Shown here in pieces: positions 50,141 to 58,536 of a DNA stretch of 64,000 nucleotides. The stretch comes from Pseudopedobacter sp035496935 (GTDB lineage: Bacteria; Bacteroidota; Bacteroidia; Sphingobacteriales; Sphingobacteriaceae), in contig DATJED010000015.1 in assembly GCA_035496935.1 (NCBI GenBank), positions 62,001 through 126,000 of the forward strand, in the 5' to 3' direction. Within the stretch, counting starts at the first letter, position 1. Each line of letters begins with the position of its first letter. Below the pieces are notes generated by a model that was not told the DNA's origin, did no database searches, and worked only from the letters and a program-made list of their open reading frames with translations. The translations under genes were made by a program, and so were the position numbers.

Positions 50141-51601
50141 TCAAAACCTGTATTTCCCAAATTTCTTTTTCAGGAAACTTTCCTTTCCCTCGGTAATTTC
50201 CTTTAGCGTTTTATCCTCATAAAAACCGGCATCTGCCAGTTTCGGCACACCAATACGTTGCGAACCATATATCCCCGAATGTCCGCTAAAAAAATATGCG
50301 GTAAAACAAGCGATCGCAAAAAACAGTACATATTGCCCTCCGAAAAGCTCAACTCCCATAAAAGTACAGGCTAAGGGTGTGTTGGTGGCGCCAGCAAAAA
50401 CCGCAATAAATCCTAAAGCAGCAAATAAACTGATTGGCGCATCCATCAAGGTAGCTAAGGTATTTCCTAAAGTTGCACCGATATAAAATAAAGGAGTTAC
50501 TTCTCCGCCCTTAAAACCGGTACCCAACGTAACTGTGGTAAAAATTGTTTTCCATAACCAGCTAAACATATCGGCACCACCGGCCTTAAATGCCGAAACT
50601 AAGGTTATCGCACCCTGATACCCAGCGTTTACGCCTAAACTTAAATAATCAGGTTTACCAACTAAAAACGTTAATAAAATTATTGCTACCCCTCCGAAAA
50701 AAGGAATCAACCATGTAGTTTTAAAAGTACTTGTAAAAATTGCTTTAATACGGTGTACTAGCGTTGCAAATAGGTAGCTGACCAGCCCAAATGCTATAGA
50801 AGCGATAATTATTTTTAAAATCAGGAGCACATCCCAAGGCAAGAAGTTAGACAATAAGAAAGTCCCGTTTTCTACAAAATCTATCCGGTAATGGGTATGG
50901 CTAAGCCCCCACGCACTTACTGTAAAATCACCAATAATACTGGCAAATAGGCAGGGAATAATTGAATCGTATTTTAATTTCCCCAAGGTAATTACCTCAA
51001 TAGCGAAGATTGCTCCCGTTAAAGGCGTTCCAAATACAGCACCGAAACCAGCTGCAACGCCCGCCATGAGCAAGGTTTTTACATCGGCTTTCGAAAGCTT
51101 AAACCATTTTGCCAAAAGCTGCGCAATGCTCCCGCCGATTTGTACGGCAGTCCCCTCTCTTCCGGCAGAACCGCCGAAAAGATGTGTCATTACGGTTGTA
51201 ATCAGCACCAACGGACCCATTTGTGGAGGTACTCCGCCACCTGGCTGATGGATTTCATCCATTATCAAATTATTCCCTTTTTCGGATGATTTGCCCCATA
51301 GTTTATACATAAAATGGATGGCAACGCCCGCAAATGGCAAAAGATAAAGCAGGTAAGTGTTTGAAAATCTAAAAAATATAGCGCTGGTTAATAACCACAG
51401 AAAAAGCGCAACCATACTGCCAACAGTTAAGCCAACAGGAATGCTTAACGCAATCCATTTTAATATGTAAATAAGAATTTGGAATCTTTCGGACGGTTTT
51501 TCCTTTTTGCTAATGTTCAAAATTTTCTGCAAATCAAATAATAATATAAACTCGTGTTGATTCTGGCGCTTAAATCGGAGCCAAAAATTAATTAATACCA
51601 A
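50141..51601 (-). CDS. CLC-family anion transporter, probably of the fluoride/proton antiporter type
   Basis: Up to 486 residues with about 10-12 membrane segments. The gating-glutamate segment is FGGSAGREGTAVQIGG (144-158), with GREGT rather than the GREGP of chloride CLCs. The region usually holding the chloride-coordinating serine (GSGIP) reads GGGVPPQMGP with a methionine at 128, and the later motif is GTGFKGGEVTPLFYIG. I recall these substitutions as marks of the CLC-F fluoride exporters. The frame begins at a TTG (51601), but the first 25-35 residues are doubtful and later TTG codons are possible starts. No fluoride riboswitch was seen upstream. Confidence 0.88.
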   Translation of the reverse strand: MVLINFWLRFKRQNQHEFILLFDLQKILNISKKEKPSERFQILIYILKWIALSIPVGLTVGSMVALFLWLLTSAIFFRFSNTYLLYLLPFAGVAIHFMYKLWGKSSEKGNNLIMDEIHQPGGGVPPQMGPLVLITTVMTHLFGGSAGREGTAVQIGGSIAQLLAKWFKLSKADVKTLLMAGVAAGFGAVFGTPLTGAIFAIEVITLGKLKYDSIIPCLFASIIGDFTVSAWGLSHTHYRIDFVENGTFLLSNFLPWDVLLILKIIIASIAFGLVSYLFATLVHRIKAIFTSTFKTTWLIPFFGGVAIILLTFLVGKPDYLSLGVNAGYQGAITLVSAFKAGGADMFSWLWKTIFTTVTLGTGFKGGEVTPLFYIGATLGNTLATLMDAPISLFAALGFIAVFAGATNTPLACTFMGVELFGGQYVLFFAIACFTAYFFSGHSGIYGSQRIGVPKLADAGFYEDKTLKEITEGKESFLKKKFGKYRF

Positions 51602-51688
51602 ATGTATTATTTTGAAAATAAATAGTAGAAGGGTGAGCCTATAAATCTTGCTTGTAAAATTTATAGCCCGAATTTTTAACTTTGTTGG

Positions 51689-52324
51689 ATGAGCTTAAAT
51701 CAGGATGACCTAAATAGTTATTTAATTTCTTTTTGTGATCCGGAACCGGAACTGCTGAAAAGAATTGACCGAGAAACGCAACTGGAAGTGCTGATGCCAA
51801 GGATGCTTTCGGGGCATTTACAAGGCAGAATGTTGAGTATGCTCTCAAAGATAATGGCTCCTAAACGTATTTTAGAGATCGGTACTTTTACCGGTTACGC
51901 CACTTTATGTTTTGCGGAAGGTTTAGCTAATGACGGCAAAATAATTACTTTAGATATTAACGAGGAGCTTGAAGAACGTGTAAACGGTTATTTTCAGGCA
52001 TCGGATTATTGCGAAAAAATAGATTACAGAATTGGGAACGCAATGGATATTATTCCTACTTTAAATGAAGTTTTCGATATTGTTTTTATAGATGCGGATA
52101 AGAAAAACAACGGCAATTACTATAATTTAGTTTTTGACAAAGTGAGGAGTGGCGGTTTAATTATTACGGATAACGTTTTATGGAGTGGGAAGGTTTTAAC
52201 AAAAATTAACGATACTGATACTGCTAATATTCATACATTTAACCAAATGATAGTGGCAGATGAAAGGGTTGAGAAGTTAATATTGCCACTTAGAGACGGT
52301 TTATTCATCGTAAGAAAAAAATAA
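51689..52324 (+). CDS. Class I SAM-dependent O-methyltransferase (caffeoyl-CoA-OMT-like)
   Basis: A 211-residue cytoplasmic enzyme. The SAM-binding motif I is ILEIGTFTGYATLCFAEGL (about 57-75), with acidic motif IITLDINEE, and the metal-binding region is IVFIDADKKNNGNYYN followed by GGLIITDNVLWSGKV. This matches the divalent-cation-dependent O-methyltransferase family 3 that methylates catechol-type acceptors; the natural substrate is unknown. It is divergent from the CLC gene, and the glucosaminidase pair follows after 36 bp. Confidence 0.93.
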   Translation: MSLNQDDLNSYLISFCDPEPELLKRIDRETQLEVLMPRMLSGHLQGRMLSMLSKIMAPKRILEIGTFTGYATLCFAEGLANDGKIITLDINEELEERVNGYFQASDYCEKIDYRIGNAMDIIPTLNEVFDIVFIDADKKNNGNYYNLVFDKVRSGGLIITDNVLWSGKVLTKINDTDTANIHTFNQMIVADERVEKLILPLRDGLFIVRKK

Positions 52325-52360
52325 TATCTTGTGACTTTCGTTTCTTCTTAAACTTTTGTT

Positions 52361-53014
52361 TTGGTAAAAAAAATCTGTTTCATTTGGTTTCTGTTTTTAA
52401 ACTTTAGTGCGTATGCACAATCTGTTACTCAGAATTATATAAACGAGTACAGCAATATAGCCGTTTCCTTGATGAACGAACATCACGTTCCGGCAAGTAT
52501 AATTTTAGCAGTTGCTATGCATGAATCGGCAAGCGGAACAAGTAAAGTTGCCCGGTACTTAAATAACCATTTCGGCCTTAAGGGACAAAACAACAGCACT
52601 CAAATTAAATCATCATACAAAGGCTTTGATACGGTAGAAGAATCTTATAAATATTTTATCGGCCTGTTGCATACTCATCCAAAATTCAGAAATCTGTTTG
52701 ATAAATTTACGGAGTACGATTACAAAAACTGGGCAAAAGGCATGCAACGTGGTGGTTATGCCGCTAGCAGCGCTTGGTCGTCGCAAATCATCGGATTAAT
52801 AAAAAAATATAATCTTCAAGAGTTTGACAATCGTCCGGAAGGGTATATTGAACCTATTGCGCCTGTAACTGTTTATAAAATTTATAAGGTTAAAAAAGGA
52901 GATACCTTAGGTGCGATAGCTAAAAAACACCATACCTCAATTAAAAAATTGATGGTTAAAAACCATCTAAAGAATTCCGATTTACAAATTGATCAGAAAC
53001 TGAAAATACAATGA
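52361..53014 (+). CDS. Secreted glucosaminidase with LysM domain (first of a tandem pair)
   Basis: A 217-residue peptidoglycan hydrolase. The TTG start at 52361 begins a signal peptide (KKICFIWFLFLNFSAYAQ); no ATG precedes it. The glucosaminidase domain (about 25-160) has VPASIILAVAMHESASGTSKVARYLNNHFGLKG with the likely catalytic Glu in HESASG. A C-terminal LysM is at about 170-217 (IYKVKKGDTLGAIAKKHHTSIKKLMVKN). It cleaves the glycan strand, probably in daughter-cell separation or wall remodelling. The next gene overlaps by 4 bp. Confidence 0.93.
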   Translation: MVKKICFIWFLFLNFSAYAQSVTQNYINEYSNIAVSLMNEHHVPASIILAVAMHESASGTSKVARYLNNHFGLKGQNNSTQIKSSYKGFDTVEESYKYFIGLLHTHPKFRNLFDKFTEYDYKNWAKGMQRGGYAASSAWSSQIIGLIKKYNLQEFDNRPEGYIEPIAPVTVYKIYKVKKGDTLGAIAKKHHTSIKKLMVKNHLKNSDLQIDQKLKIQ

Positions 53015-53835
53015 AAAAACTAATAATAGGGTTGTTTGCACTAACGATTTTGGCTTCCTGCTCGGCAAAGAAAAATGTGCACTATCAGAACAAACAAATT
53101 GAAAAAGCCGCAAACAAGCAAACATCCGGAAACTACACCAATTATACGGTGGATTCTTACATCCAGAGGTTTAAAGGGATTGCCGTTGCCGAGATGAACC
53201 GTTATGGTATCCCGGCAAGTATCACAATGGCACAGGCTATTTTAGAGTCGGGCACCGGAAAAAGCGATCTAGCAAAATATGCAAACAACCACTTTGGCAT
53301 TAAATGCACTAGCGATTGGAATGGCAAAGGCTATTATAAAGACGATGATAAAAAAGACGACTGTTTTCGTGTGTACAAAAATCCGGAAGAAAGCTTTAGA
53401 GACCACTCCGAATTTTTAAAAAGAAAACGTTATGCATTTTTGTTCGAGCTGGATAAGGACGATTATAAAGGTTGGGCAAAAGGACTAAAACAGGCTGGTT
53501 ACGCCACAAATCCAAAATATCCCGATTTGTTGATCAGTTTGATTGAACGTTATAATCTCGACCAGTTTGATATGCCCGAAGGTAGGTACGCAAAGATTAA
53601 ACGTGAGGACAAGGTTTTAGCAGACATCAACAAAAACATTCCTAACGAACCTAAAAAGGATAGAGAAAAAAATGCGGCTCCGATTATTGCCGGCGACAAT
53701 TATGTTGTACAGCAAGGCGATACACTTTATAACATTTCCAAACGTTTTGGACTGACTGTTGATGAGTTAAAAGCCTTAAACGACATGACCGATAATACCA
53801 TAAAAATTGGTCAGGAGTTAAGGGTTAAAAAATAG
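53011..53835 (+). CDS. Glucosaminidase-LysM lipoprotein (second of a tandem pair)
   Basis: A 274-residue paralogue of the preceding gene with a lipobox (LFALTILASCSAKK, Cys17), so it is membrane anchored while its neighbour is soluble. The glucosaminidase domain has IPASITMAQAILESGTGKSDLAKYANNHFGIKC, with the catalytic Glu in LESGTG, and GWAKGLKQAGYATNPKYPDLLISLIERY. A LysM lies at about 229-274. ATG overlaps the previous stop (ATGA), so translation is coupled. The pair probably acts on the cell wall together. Confidence 0.93.
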   Translation: MKKLIIGLFALTILASCSAKKNVHYQNKQIEKAANKQTSGNYTNYTVDSYIQRFKGIAVAEMNRYGIPASITMAQAILESGTGKSDLAKYANNHFGIKCTSDWNGKGYYKDDDKKDDCFRVYKNPEESFRDHSEFLKRKRYAFLFELDKDDYKGWAKGLKQAGYATNPKYPDLLISLIERYNLDQFDMPEGRYAKIKREDKVLADINKNIPNEPKKDREKNAAPIIAGDNYVVQQGDTLYNISKRFGLTVDELKALNDMTDNTIKIGQELRVKK

Positions 53836-53839
53836 TTGA

Positions 53840-54583
53840 TTGAAACGTTTCGCATTTTCGGTTATCCTGATTTTTATTGGTCTAAAGCTTTTTGCACAGC
53901 AAGAACCTTTAGCGGGATTGGTGTTTGATAAAGATACCAAACAACGCTTAAGCCGGGTAAACATTACCAATATGCGTACAAACCAAACGATTTACAACAA
54001 TAGTAAAGGTGAATTTTCAATTGCCGTACAAACTGGTGATGTTTTAGTAAGTAAGCTAAGCAACTATAAAACTGATACCTTAAGAATTACAAACCAAAAT
54101 GCGTTGGTTATTTACCTTCAGCGTTTAGCCATTCCTTTGCCCGAAGTACTTTTTAAAGATTCTGTTTTGCTGGCAAAAGCAAAATACGAAGAAGCAAAAA
54201 AAGCTTTTAACCAAGCTGTAAGGTTAGGCAATGATAAAGATATTTTAAACATCAGCAATGGAAATGTGGGTTTGGGCATTGATGCGCTTTGGAGCGCTTT
54301 TAGCAAAGAAGGTAAAAATGCTCGACGCTTGATGGAAATTATGGAGCGTGATTACCAAAATAATATGATTGATCAGATTTTCAATAAAGATTTGGTAAGC
54401 AGGGTTACGGGTTTAAAAGGCGATAAGCTTTTGTTGTTTATGCTCAACTTTCGCCCTTCATACAATTTTGTGATGCAGGCAAACGAATATACGCTGGTCA
54501 GTTTTATTAAACAGGCTTATATGCGGTTTAAAATGACGCCGAATTTTCAGGATCTGAGTTCTTTTAAGCCGATTGAGGAATGA
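53840..54583 (+). CDS. Secreted carboxypeptidase-D-regulatory-like protein
   Basis: A 247-residue protein starting at TTG 53840 (4 bp after the preceding stop) with a signal peptide (KRFAFSVILIFIGLKLFAQQ). Residues 22-100 form a carboxypeptidase-D regulatory-like beta-sandwich (LAGLVFDKDTKQRLSRVNITNMRTNQTIYNNSKGEFSIAVQTGDVL). The rest is alpha-helical and lacks motifs I know. It completes a three-gene unit with the two glucosaminidases, which suggests a wall-associated role; it is convergent with the LamG gene. Confidence 0.85.
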   Translation: MKRFAFSVILIFIGLKLFAQQEPLAGLVFDKDTKQRLSRVNITNMRTNQTIYNNSKGEFSIAVQTGDVLVSKLSNYKTDTLRITNQNALVIYLQRLAIPLPEVLFKDSVLLAKAKYEEAKKAFNQAVRLGNDKDILNISNGNVGLGIDALWSAFSKEGKNARRLMEIMERDYQNNMIDQIFNKDLVSRVTGLKGDKLLLFMLNFRPSYNFVMQANEYTLVSFIKQAYMRFKMTPNFQDLSSFKPIEE

Positions 54584-54590
54584 GATGTTT

Positions 54591-55880
54591 CTAAAGTTTT
54601 AGTTCATCATCTAAACCGGGCTCTTTGCCACATAATCTAGAAATATCAGATAAAGTTAACGCTCTATCATAAATTCTAAACTCGTCGACCTTTCCTTTTA
54701 AAGGGAATGTCCCATCATATCGACTTCCTAATTTTGCAATCACCTGATTAGGACTGTATGAAGGCAATACGGTCTGTGCTGATGAAACTTCTGCCACTAA
54801 ATTACAGTCTACATATAAACTCGCTTTATTATTACTTCTTGTTACTACTATTAAGTACCATTTTTTAGCTTCTAAAGTTTTTTGATTCGATTTAAAAAAC
54901 GAAGGATAATATTGGTTATAACCTCCAAATGCCCATCCATGTCCATCAGTAACGTTATTCATAGCCTGTATATGCTGGTCGCCTCCGGTATTTCCTATTG
55001 CAAAAGGCATGTATTGATTGCCAAAAGCTGGCAGTTCATCTAAATAAACCCACAGACAATATGAAAAAGTATTTAATTTGAGTTTTTCGGTAGGAATTTG
55101 GATAAAGCTGTTTGCGTTGCCTATAAATTGGTAAGCCGTGTTTGCCATTCCTGATTTACCTGAAGTTAAAGTAGCAGAAGAACTTACCGTTCCGTTAATG
55201 TTATTGCCTGAATAATCGTTAGCATTGCCGTTCAAAGGATATAACAAAAGCAATCCTTTCGTTAACGAACTTTTTACATTAACAAACGAGTTGCCTATTA
55301 AAGAATCCCTTTTTGATTTTGAGCTTACTACCAGCTTTACATCGTAGTTGCCAGATTTATCGTATTTAACTATTGGATTTTTTTGGGATGATTTTGATGG
55401 TACACCTCCAATAAAAGTCCACTCGTAACTTACTTCAGGATCAGAAGATTGAGTTAAATTCGAAAAAACGACACTTTCATCTTCAAATATGGATTTATTT
55501 TGGCTATCAAAATTCACCGAAATTGTGTCTTTTCCTGCCGGAGCCTTTACGTTAACAAATGAATTGCTTATTAAAGAGTCTTTTTTTGATTTCGAAATAA
55601 CAACAAGTTTAACATCATAATTTCCAAATTTATTGTAGCGGACTGTCGGATTTTTTTGAGACGATTTTGAAGGAGTAGCACCTATAAATACCCACTCATA
55701 GGTAACATTTTGATCGGATGTGCTTAAATTTATAAATGTCACACTGTCACCTTCATTTATGGACTTAATATTACTATCAAAATTAACGTCAACAACTGTT
55801 TCTTCCTTTTTAAGTTTTTCTTTTTTTGTACAAAGAGAAAAAAGTATCGCTATAAACAAGAAAAAGATTGTTTTTTTCAT
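54591..55880 (-). CDS. PKD and LamG domain lipoprotein
   Basis: A 429-residue lipoprotein (signal ends ILFSLCTKKEK, Cys17). Two tandem PKD-like beta domains of about 90 residues (about 29-115 and 117-205) are near-copies sharing SKSSQKNPxVxYxKxGNYDVKLVV. A laminin-G/concanavalin-like domain follows (about 210-415; GLLLLYPLNGNANDYSGNNINGTVSSSA, SYCLWVYLDELP, GKVDEFRIYDRALT). This build is usual for surface proteins that bind glycans or extracellular matrix. It ends 8 bp from its convergent neighbour and is divergent from the glycan gene cluster. Confidence 0.92.
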   Translation of the reverse strand: MKKTIFFLFIAILFSLCTKKEKLKKEETVVDVNFDSNIKSINEGDSVTFINLSTSDQNVTYEWVFIGATPSKSSQKNPTVRYNKFGNYDVKLVVISKSKKDSLISNSFVNVKAPAGKDTISVNFDSQNKSIFEDESVVFSNLTQSSDPEVSYEWTFIGGVPSKSSQKNPIVKYDKSGNYDVKLVVSSKSKRDSLIGNSFVNVKSSLTKGLLLLYPLNGNANDYSGNNINGTVSSSATLTSGKSGMANTAYQFIGNANSFIQIPTEKLKLNTFSYCLWVYLDELPAFGNQYMPFAIGNTGGDQHIQAMNNVTDGHGWAFGGYNQYYPSFFKSNQKTLEAKKWYLIVVTRSNNKASLYVDCNLVAEVSSAQTVLPSYSPNQVIAKLGSRYDGTFPLKGKVDEFRIYDRALTLSDISRLCGKEPGLDDELKL

Positions 55881-55943
55881 AATTTAAAATTTTAGAAAAC
55901 TTTTCAAGATACAATAATTTCAAATTAAAAAGTATTTATAATT

Positions 55944-55951
55944 TATATTTG
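55944..55951 (+). promoter_or_regulatory. -7 element, probable promoter of the glycan cluster
   Basis: TATATTTG, a perfect TAnnTTTG, about 18 nt before the methyltransferase ATG. No TTTG is at the exact -33 distance; TTTC at 55918-55921 is 22 nt away. Position at the head of a five-gene same-strand run supports it. Confidence 0.45.
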
Positions 55952-55968
55952 TAAACAATATATTTTCG

Positions 55969-56661
55969 ATGGCAAGCAATAGATTAAAACCTACAATATT
56001 TTCACCCAGATACGTTCATTTAAGTAAACTAAGAAATGCGACTTTGGATTGCTTAAGCAAACTAACTAAAAATGATAAAAATAAGCTTTTAATCGACTTT
56101 GGCTGTGGGGACATGCCTTATAAATCCGTAATTGAGCCTATCGTAGGCCGATATATGGGCGTTGACTTAGCAATGAACCCTCTAGCCGAGCATCATATTG
56201 ATTTTGATAGTAAAACCACTTTGCCTGATAACTTTTGCGACATTATATTATCAAACCAGGTTTTAGAACACGTTGATTCACCGGCGGGTTATTTACAAGA
56301 AGCTTATAGAATTTTAAAACCCGGTGGAAGTATGATAATTACCACACATGGTTACTGGTACTATCACCCTACGCCTAATGATTATTGGCGATGGACAAGT
56401 GCAGGTTTACGCAAAACTATAGAAAAAGAAAATTTTGAGGTTGTTTCTTTTTATGGCATTATGGGGTTGGCCGCTAGTGGAATACAGCTTTTTCAGGACG
56501 CAATCATCAATAAACTTCCAAAATTCTTAGTTCCTCCAATGGCTTTGGTAATGCAAAGTTTGATTATTTTATTTGACAAAATACACAATCAGTCACAGAG
56601 AAATAGAGATGCCTCTTTATATGTTTTGGTAGTAACTAAACCTATCAGCGGTGGGTTATAA
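55969..56661 (+). CDS. Class I SAM-dependent methyltransferase of a surface-glycan cluster
   Basis: A 230-residue methyltransferase (Methyltransf_11-like). Motif I is LIDFGCGDMPYKSVI near 44-58, followed by YMGVDLAMNP, DIILSNQVLEHVDSPAGYLQEAYRILKPGGSMIITTHG. The remainder has FQDAIINKLPKFLVPP, an apparent hydrophobic membrane-proximal patch. It opens a group with glycosyltransferases and a flippase, so it probably methylates a sugar or lipid-linked glycan; the next gene overlaps by 11 bp. Confidence 0.88.
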   Translation: MASNRLKPTIFSPRYVHLSKLRNATLDCLSKLTKNDKNKLLIDFGCGDMPYKSVIEPIVGRYMGVDLAMNPLAEHHIDFDSKTTLPDNFCDIILSNQVLEHVDSPAGYLQEAYRILKPGGSMIITTHGYWYYHPTPNDYWRWTSAGLRKTIEKENFEVVSFYGIMGLAASGIQLFQDAIINKLPKFLVPPMALVMQSLIILFDKIHNQSQRNRDASLYVLVVTKPISGGL

Positions 56662-57772
56662 TTTATGCATTATAAAACCCAATGATGCGGTGTATTCCGA
56701 AACTTTTATCCAAAACCATATTGATTTTTTAAAGGGTAATAAGACGGTTTTATATGGTGGCGATTTTCCTCTATATAAAAGTGATGGAAGCCTTTTGATA
56801 GAATCGAAACTTGATTTACTTATTTACCTGATAAAAAAAAGGATTTTTAAGCATTCAGATATTGCGGTAAGGAACAAAGCATTAACAAACTTTCTAAATA
56901 AAAATAAAGTAGATGTAGTTCTTGCTGAATATGGGATGGTAGGCGCTTCAGTTTATAAGGCTTGTAAGGCATCTAAAGTACCGCTCGTTATTCATTTCCA
57001 CGGTGCAGATGCGCACCATAAACCTACAATTAGTAAATATATTAAATGTTATAAACACGCATTTGACTATGCAAGTAATATAGTATGCGTTTCACAGTTT
57101 ATGTTGGATGAGTTGGTGAAATTAGGAGCACCAAAAGAAAAGCTTGTACTAAATCCTTATGGAGTAAATTTAGATAAGTTTAAAACTACAGATGTAAAAA
57201 GAACGACGCAAACGTTATTTTTTGTCGGACGATTTGTTGAAAAGAAGGCACCTGATATTTTGATAAAAGCTTTTGCAAGAGTAAAAAAAGCTATTCCAAC
57301 CGCTCATTTGATCATGGCGGGAGAGGGCCCTTTATTAGCTGAGTCAAAACTATTGGCCAGTCAGCTTGGTTTAGGTGCAAATATTGACTTTCCGGGAGTT
57401 TATACGCATGCACAAGTACAAATGCAGATGCAAAAGGTAAGCGCCTTTGTACAACATTCTGTTATTACTAGGGATGGAGATTGTGAGGGAACACCCAATA
57501 GCATTTTGGAAGCTTCGGCAAGTGGACTACCCGTGATTTCTACATTTCATGCAGGTATTAAAGAAGCTGTGATTGATAAAAAAACCGGTTTGCTATGTGA
57601 AGAGCGAGACATTGAAGCATTCGCCAGAAACATGATTGCTGTTCTTGAGAACGAAGATTACGCAAACGAATTAGGTAGAAACGGCGCAGAGCATATCCGT
57701 TTAAATTACGATTTAAAAATAAAAATAGCCAATCTAAACCAAATCCTTAAATCTGCAATAAATACACAATGA
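56651..57772 (+). CDS. Glycosyltransferase, GT4 family
   Basis: A 373-residue GT-B fold enzyme that transfers a sugar from a nucleotide donor. The C-terminal domain contains TLFFVGRFVEKKAPDILIKAFARVKKAIPTAHLIMAGEGPLL and the E(x7)E motif EGTPNSILEASASGLPVISTFHAG (about 274-300). The N-terminal acceptor domain has VVLAEYGMVG and VPLVIHFHGADAHH. A GTG start at 56651 overlaps the preceding gene. It lies in the surface polysaccharide cluster and probably builds its repeat unit. Confidence 0.92.
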   Translation: MGYNLCIIKPNDAVYSETFIQNHIDFLKGNKTVLYGGDFPLYKSDGSLLIESKLDLLIYLIKKRIFKHSDIAVRNKALTNFLNKNKVDVVLAEYGMVGASVYKACKASKVPLVIHFHGADAHHKPTISKYIKCYKHAFDYASNIVCVSQFMLDELVKLGAPKEKLVLNPYGVNLDKFKTTDVKRTTQTLFFVGRFVEKKAPDILIKAFARVKKAIPTAHLIMAGEGPLLAESKLLASQLGLGANIDFPGVYTHAQVQMQMQKVSAFVQHSVITRDGDCEGTPNSILEASASGLPVISTFHAGIKEAVIDKKTGLLCEERDIEAFARNMIAVLENEDYANELGRNGAEHIRLNYDLKIKIANLNQILKSAINTQ

Positions 57773-58533
57773 TTAGAAACCTAATTCAAACTATCCTAAA
57801 AAAGAGAGGATACGAAATAATAAAACGTAATACCAGATTAGATAAAGAAGGTTTACCAGTAGATTTTGATGTACAAACCAAAGAAATCATCAAAGAAACC
57901 AAATCTTATACGCTAACGTCGCCCGAGCGCATTGCTTCATTGGTAAACGCCATTCAGTATATTACTAAAAACCAAATACAAGGCGATATTGTGGAGTGCG
58001 GAGTTTGGAAAGGTGGCAGTAGCATGGCGGCAATTAAGAGCCTGATTAAAGCTAACGATATCACCCGAGACATTTATCTTTATGATACTTTTGAAGGAAT
58101 GTCTGCTCCAACGAAAGAAGATAAAGCTGTGGATGGAGAATCAGCCGAAGTGATGTTAACCAAAAGCGACATTAATGATGCTACTTCCGTTTGGTGTTTT
58201 TCATCTATTGAAGAGGTTAAAAATAATATTGCTACCTTAAACTATCCCACAGAAAAAGTTTACTTTGTAAAAGGTAAGGTGGAAGACACTATTCCGACTA
58301 CTATCCCTCAGAAGATAGCCGTTTTAAGGTTAGATACAGATTGGTATGAATCTACCAAACATGAATTAGAGCATCTTTTTCCGCTTTTGGTAAGTGGAGG
58401 TGTTTTAATTATCGATGATTATGGACATTGGGAAGGTGCAAGAAAAGCTGTTGATGAATATATCGAAAAAAATAATCTGAATATTTTGTTGAACAGAATT
58501 GATTATACAGGGAGAATAGCCATAAAGCCATAA
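57769..58533 (+). CDS. TylF/MycF-type O-methyltransferase
   Basis: A 254-residue protein. Typical motifs are QGDIVECGVWKGGSSMAAIKSL and IYLYDTFEGMSAPTKEDKAVDG, then PQKIAVLRLDTDWYESTKHELEHLFPLLVSGGVLIIDDYGHWEGARKAVDEY, all hallmarks of the macrocin-O-methyltransferase (TylF/MycF) family that methylates sugar hydroxyls with metal help. In this setting it probably decorates the surface glycan. ATG overlaps the preceding stop by 4 bp. Confidence 0.92.
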   Translation: MIRNLIQTILKKRGYEIIKRNTRLDKEGLPVDFDVQTKEIIKETKSYTLTSPERIASLVNAIQYITKNQIQGDIVECGVWKGGSSMAAIKSLIKANDITRDIYLYDTFEGMSAPTKEDKAVDGESAEVMLTKSDINDATSVWCFSSIEEVKNNIATLNYPTEKVYFVKGKVEDTIPTTIPQKIAVLRLDTDWYESTKHELEHLFPLLVSGGVLIIDDYGHWEGARKAVDEYIEKNNLNILLNRIDYTGRIAIKP

Positions 58534-58536
58534 ATA

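Noticed and set aside
51602..51688. Fluoride riboswitch before the CLC gene
   Set aside because: The 87-bp divergent gap is AT-rich and lacks the conserved core of that riboswitch; I could not form the expected pseudoknot.
54591..55880. Near-identical segments as a mobile or CRISPR-type repeat
   Set aside because: They are two in-frame PKD domain copies within one gene; spacing and coding nature exclude a CRISPR array.
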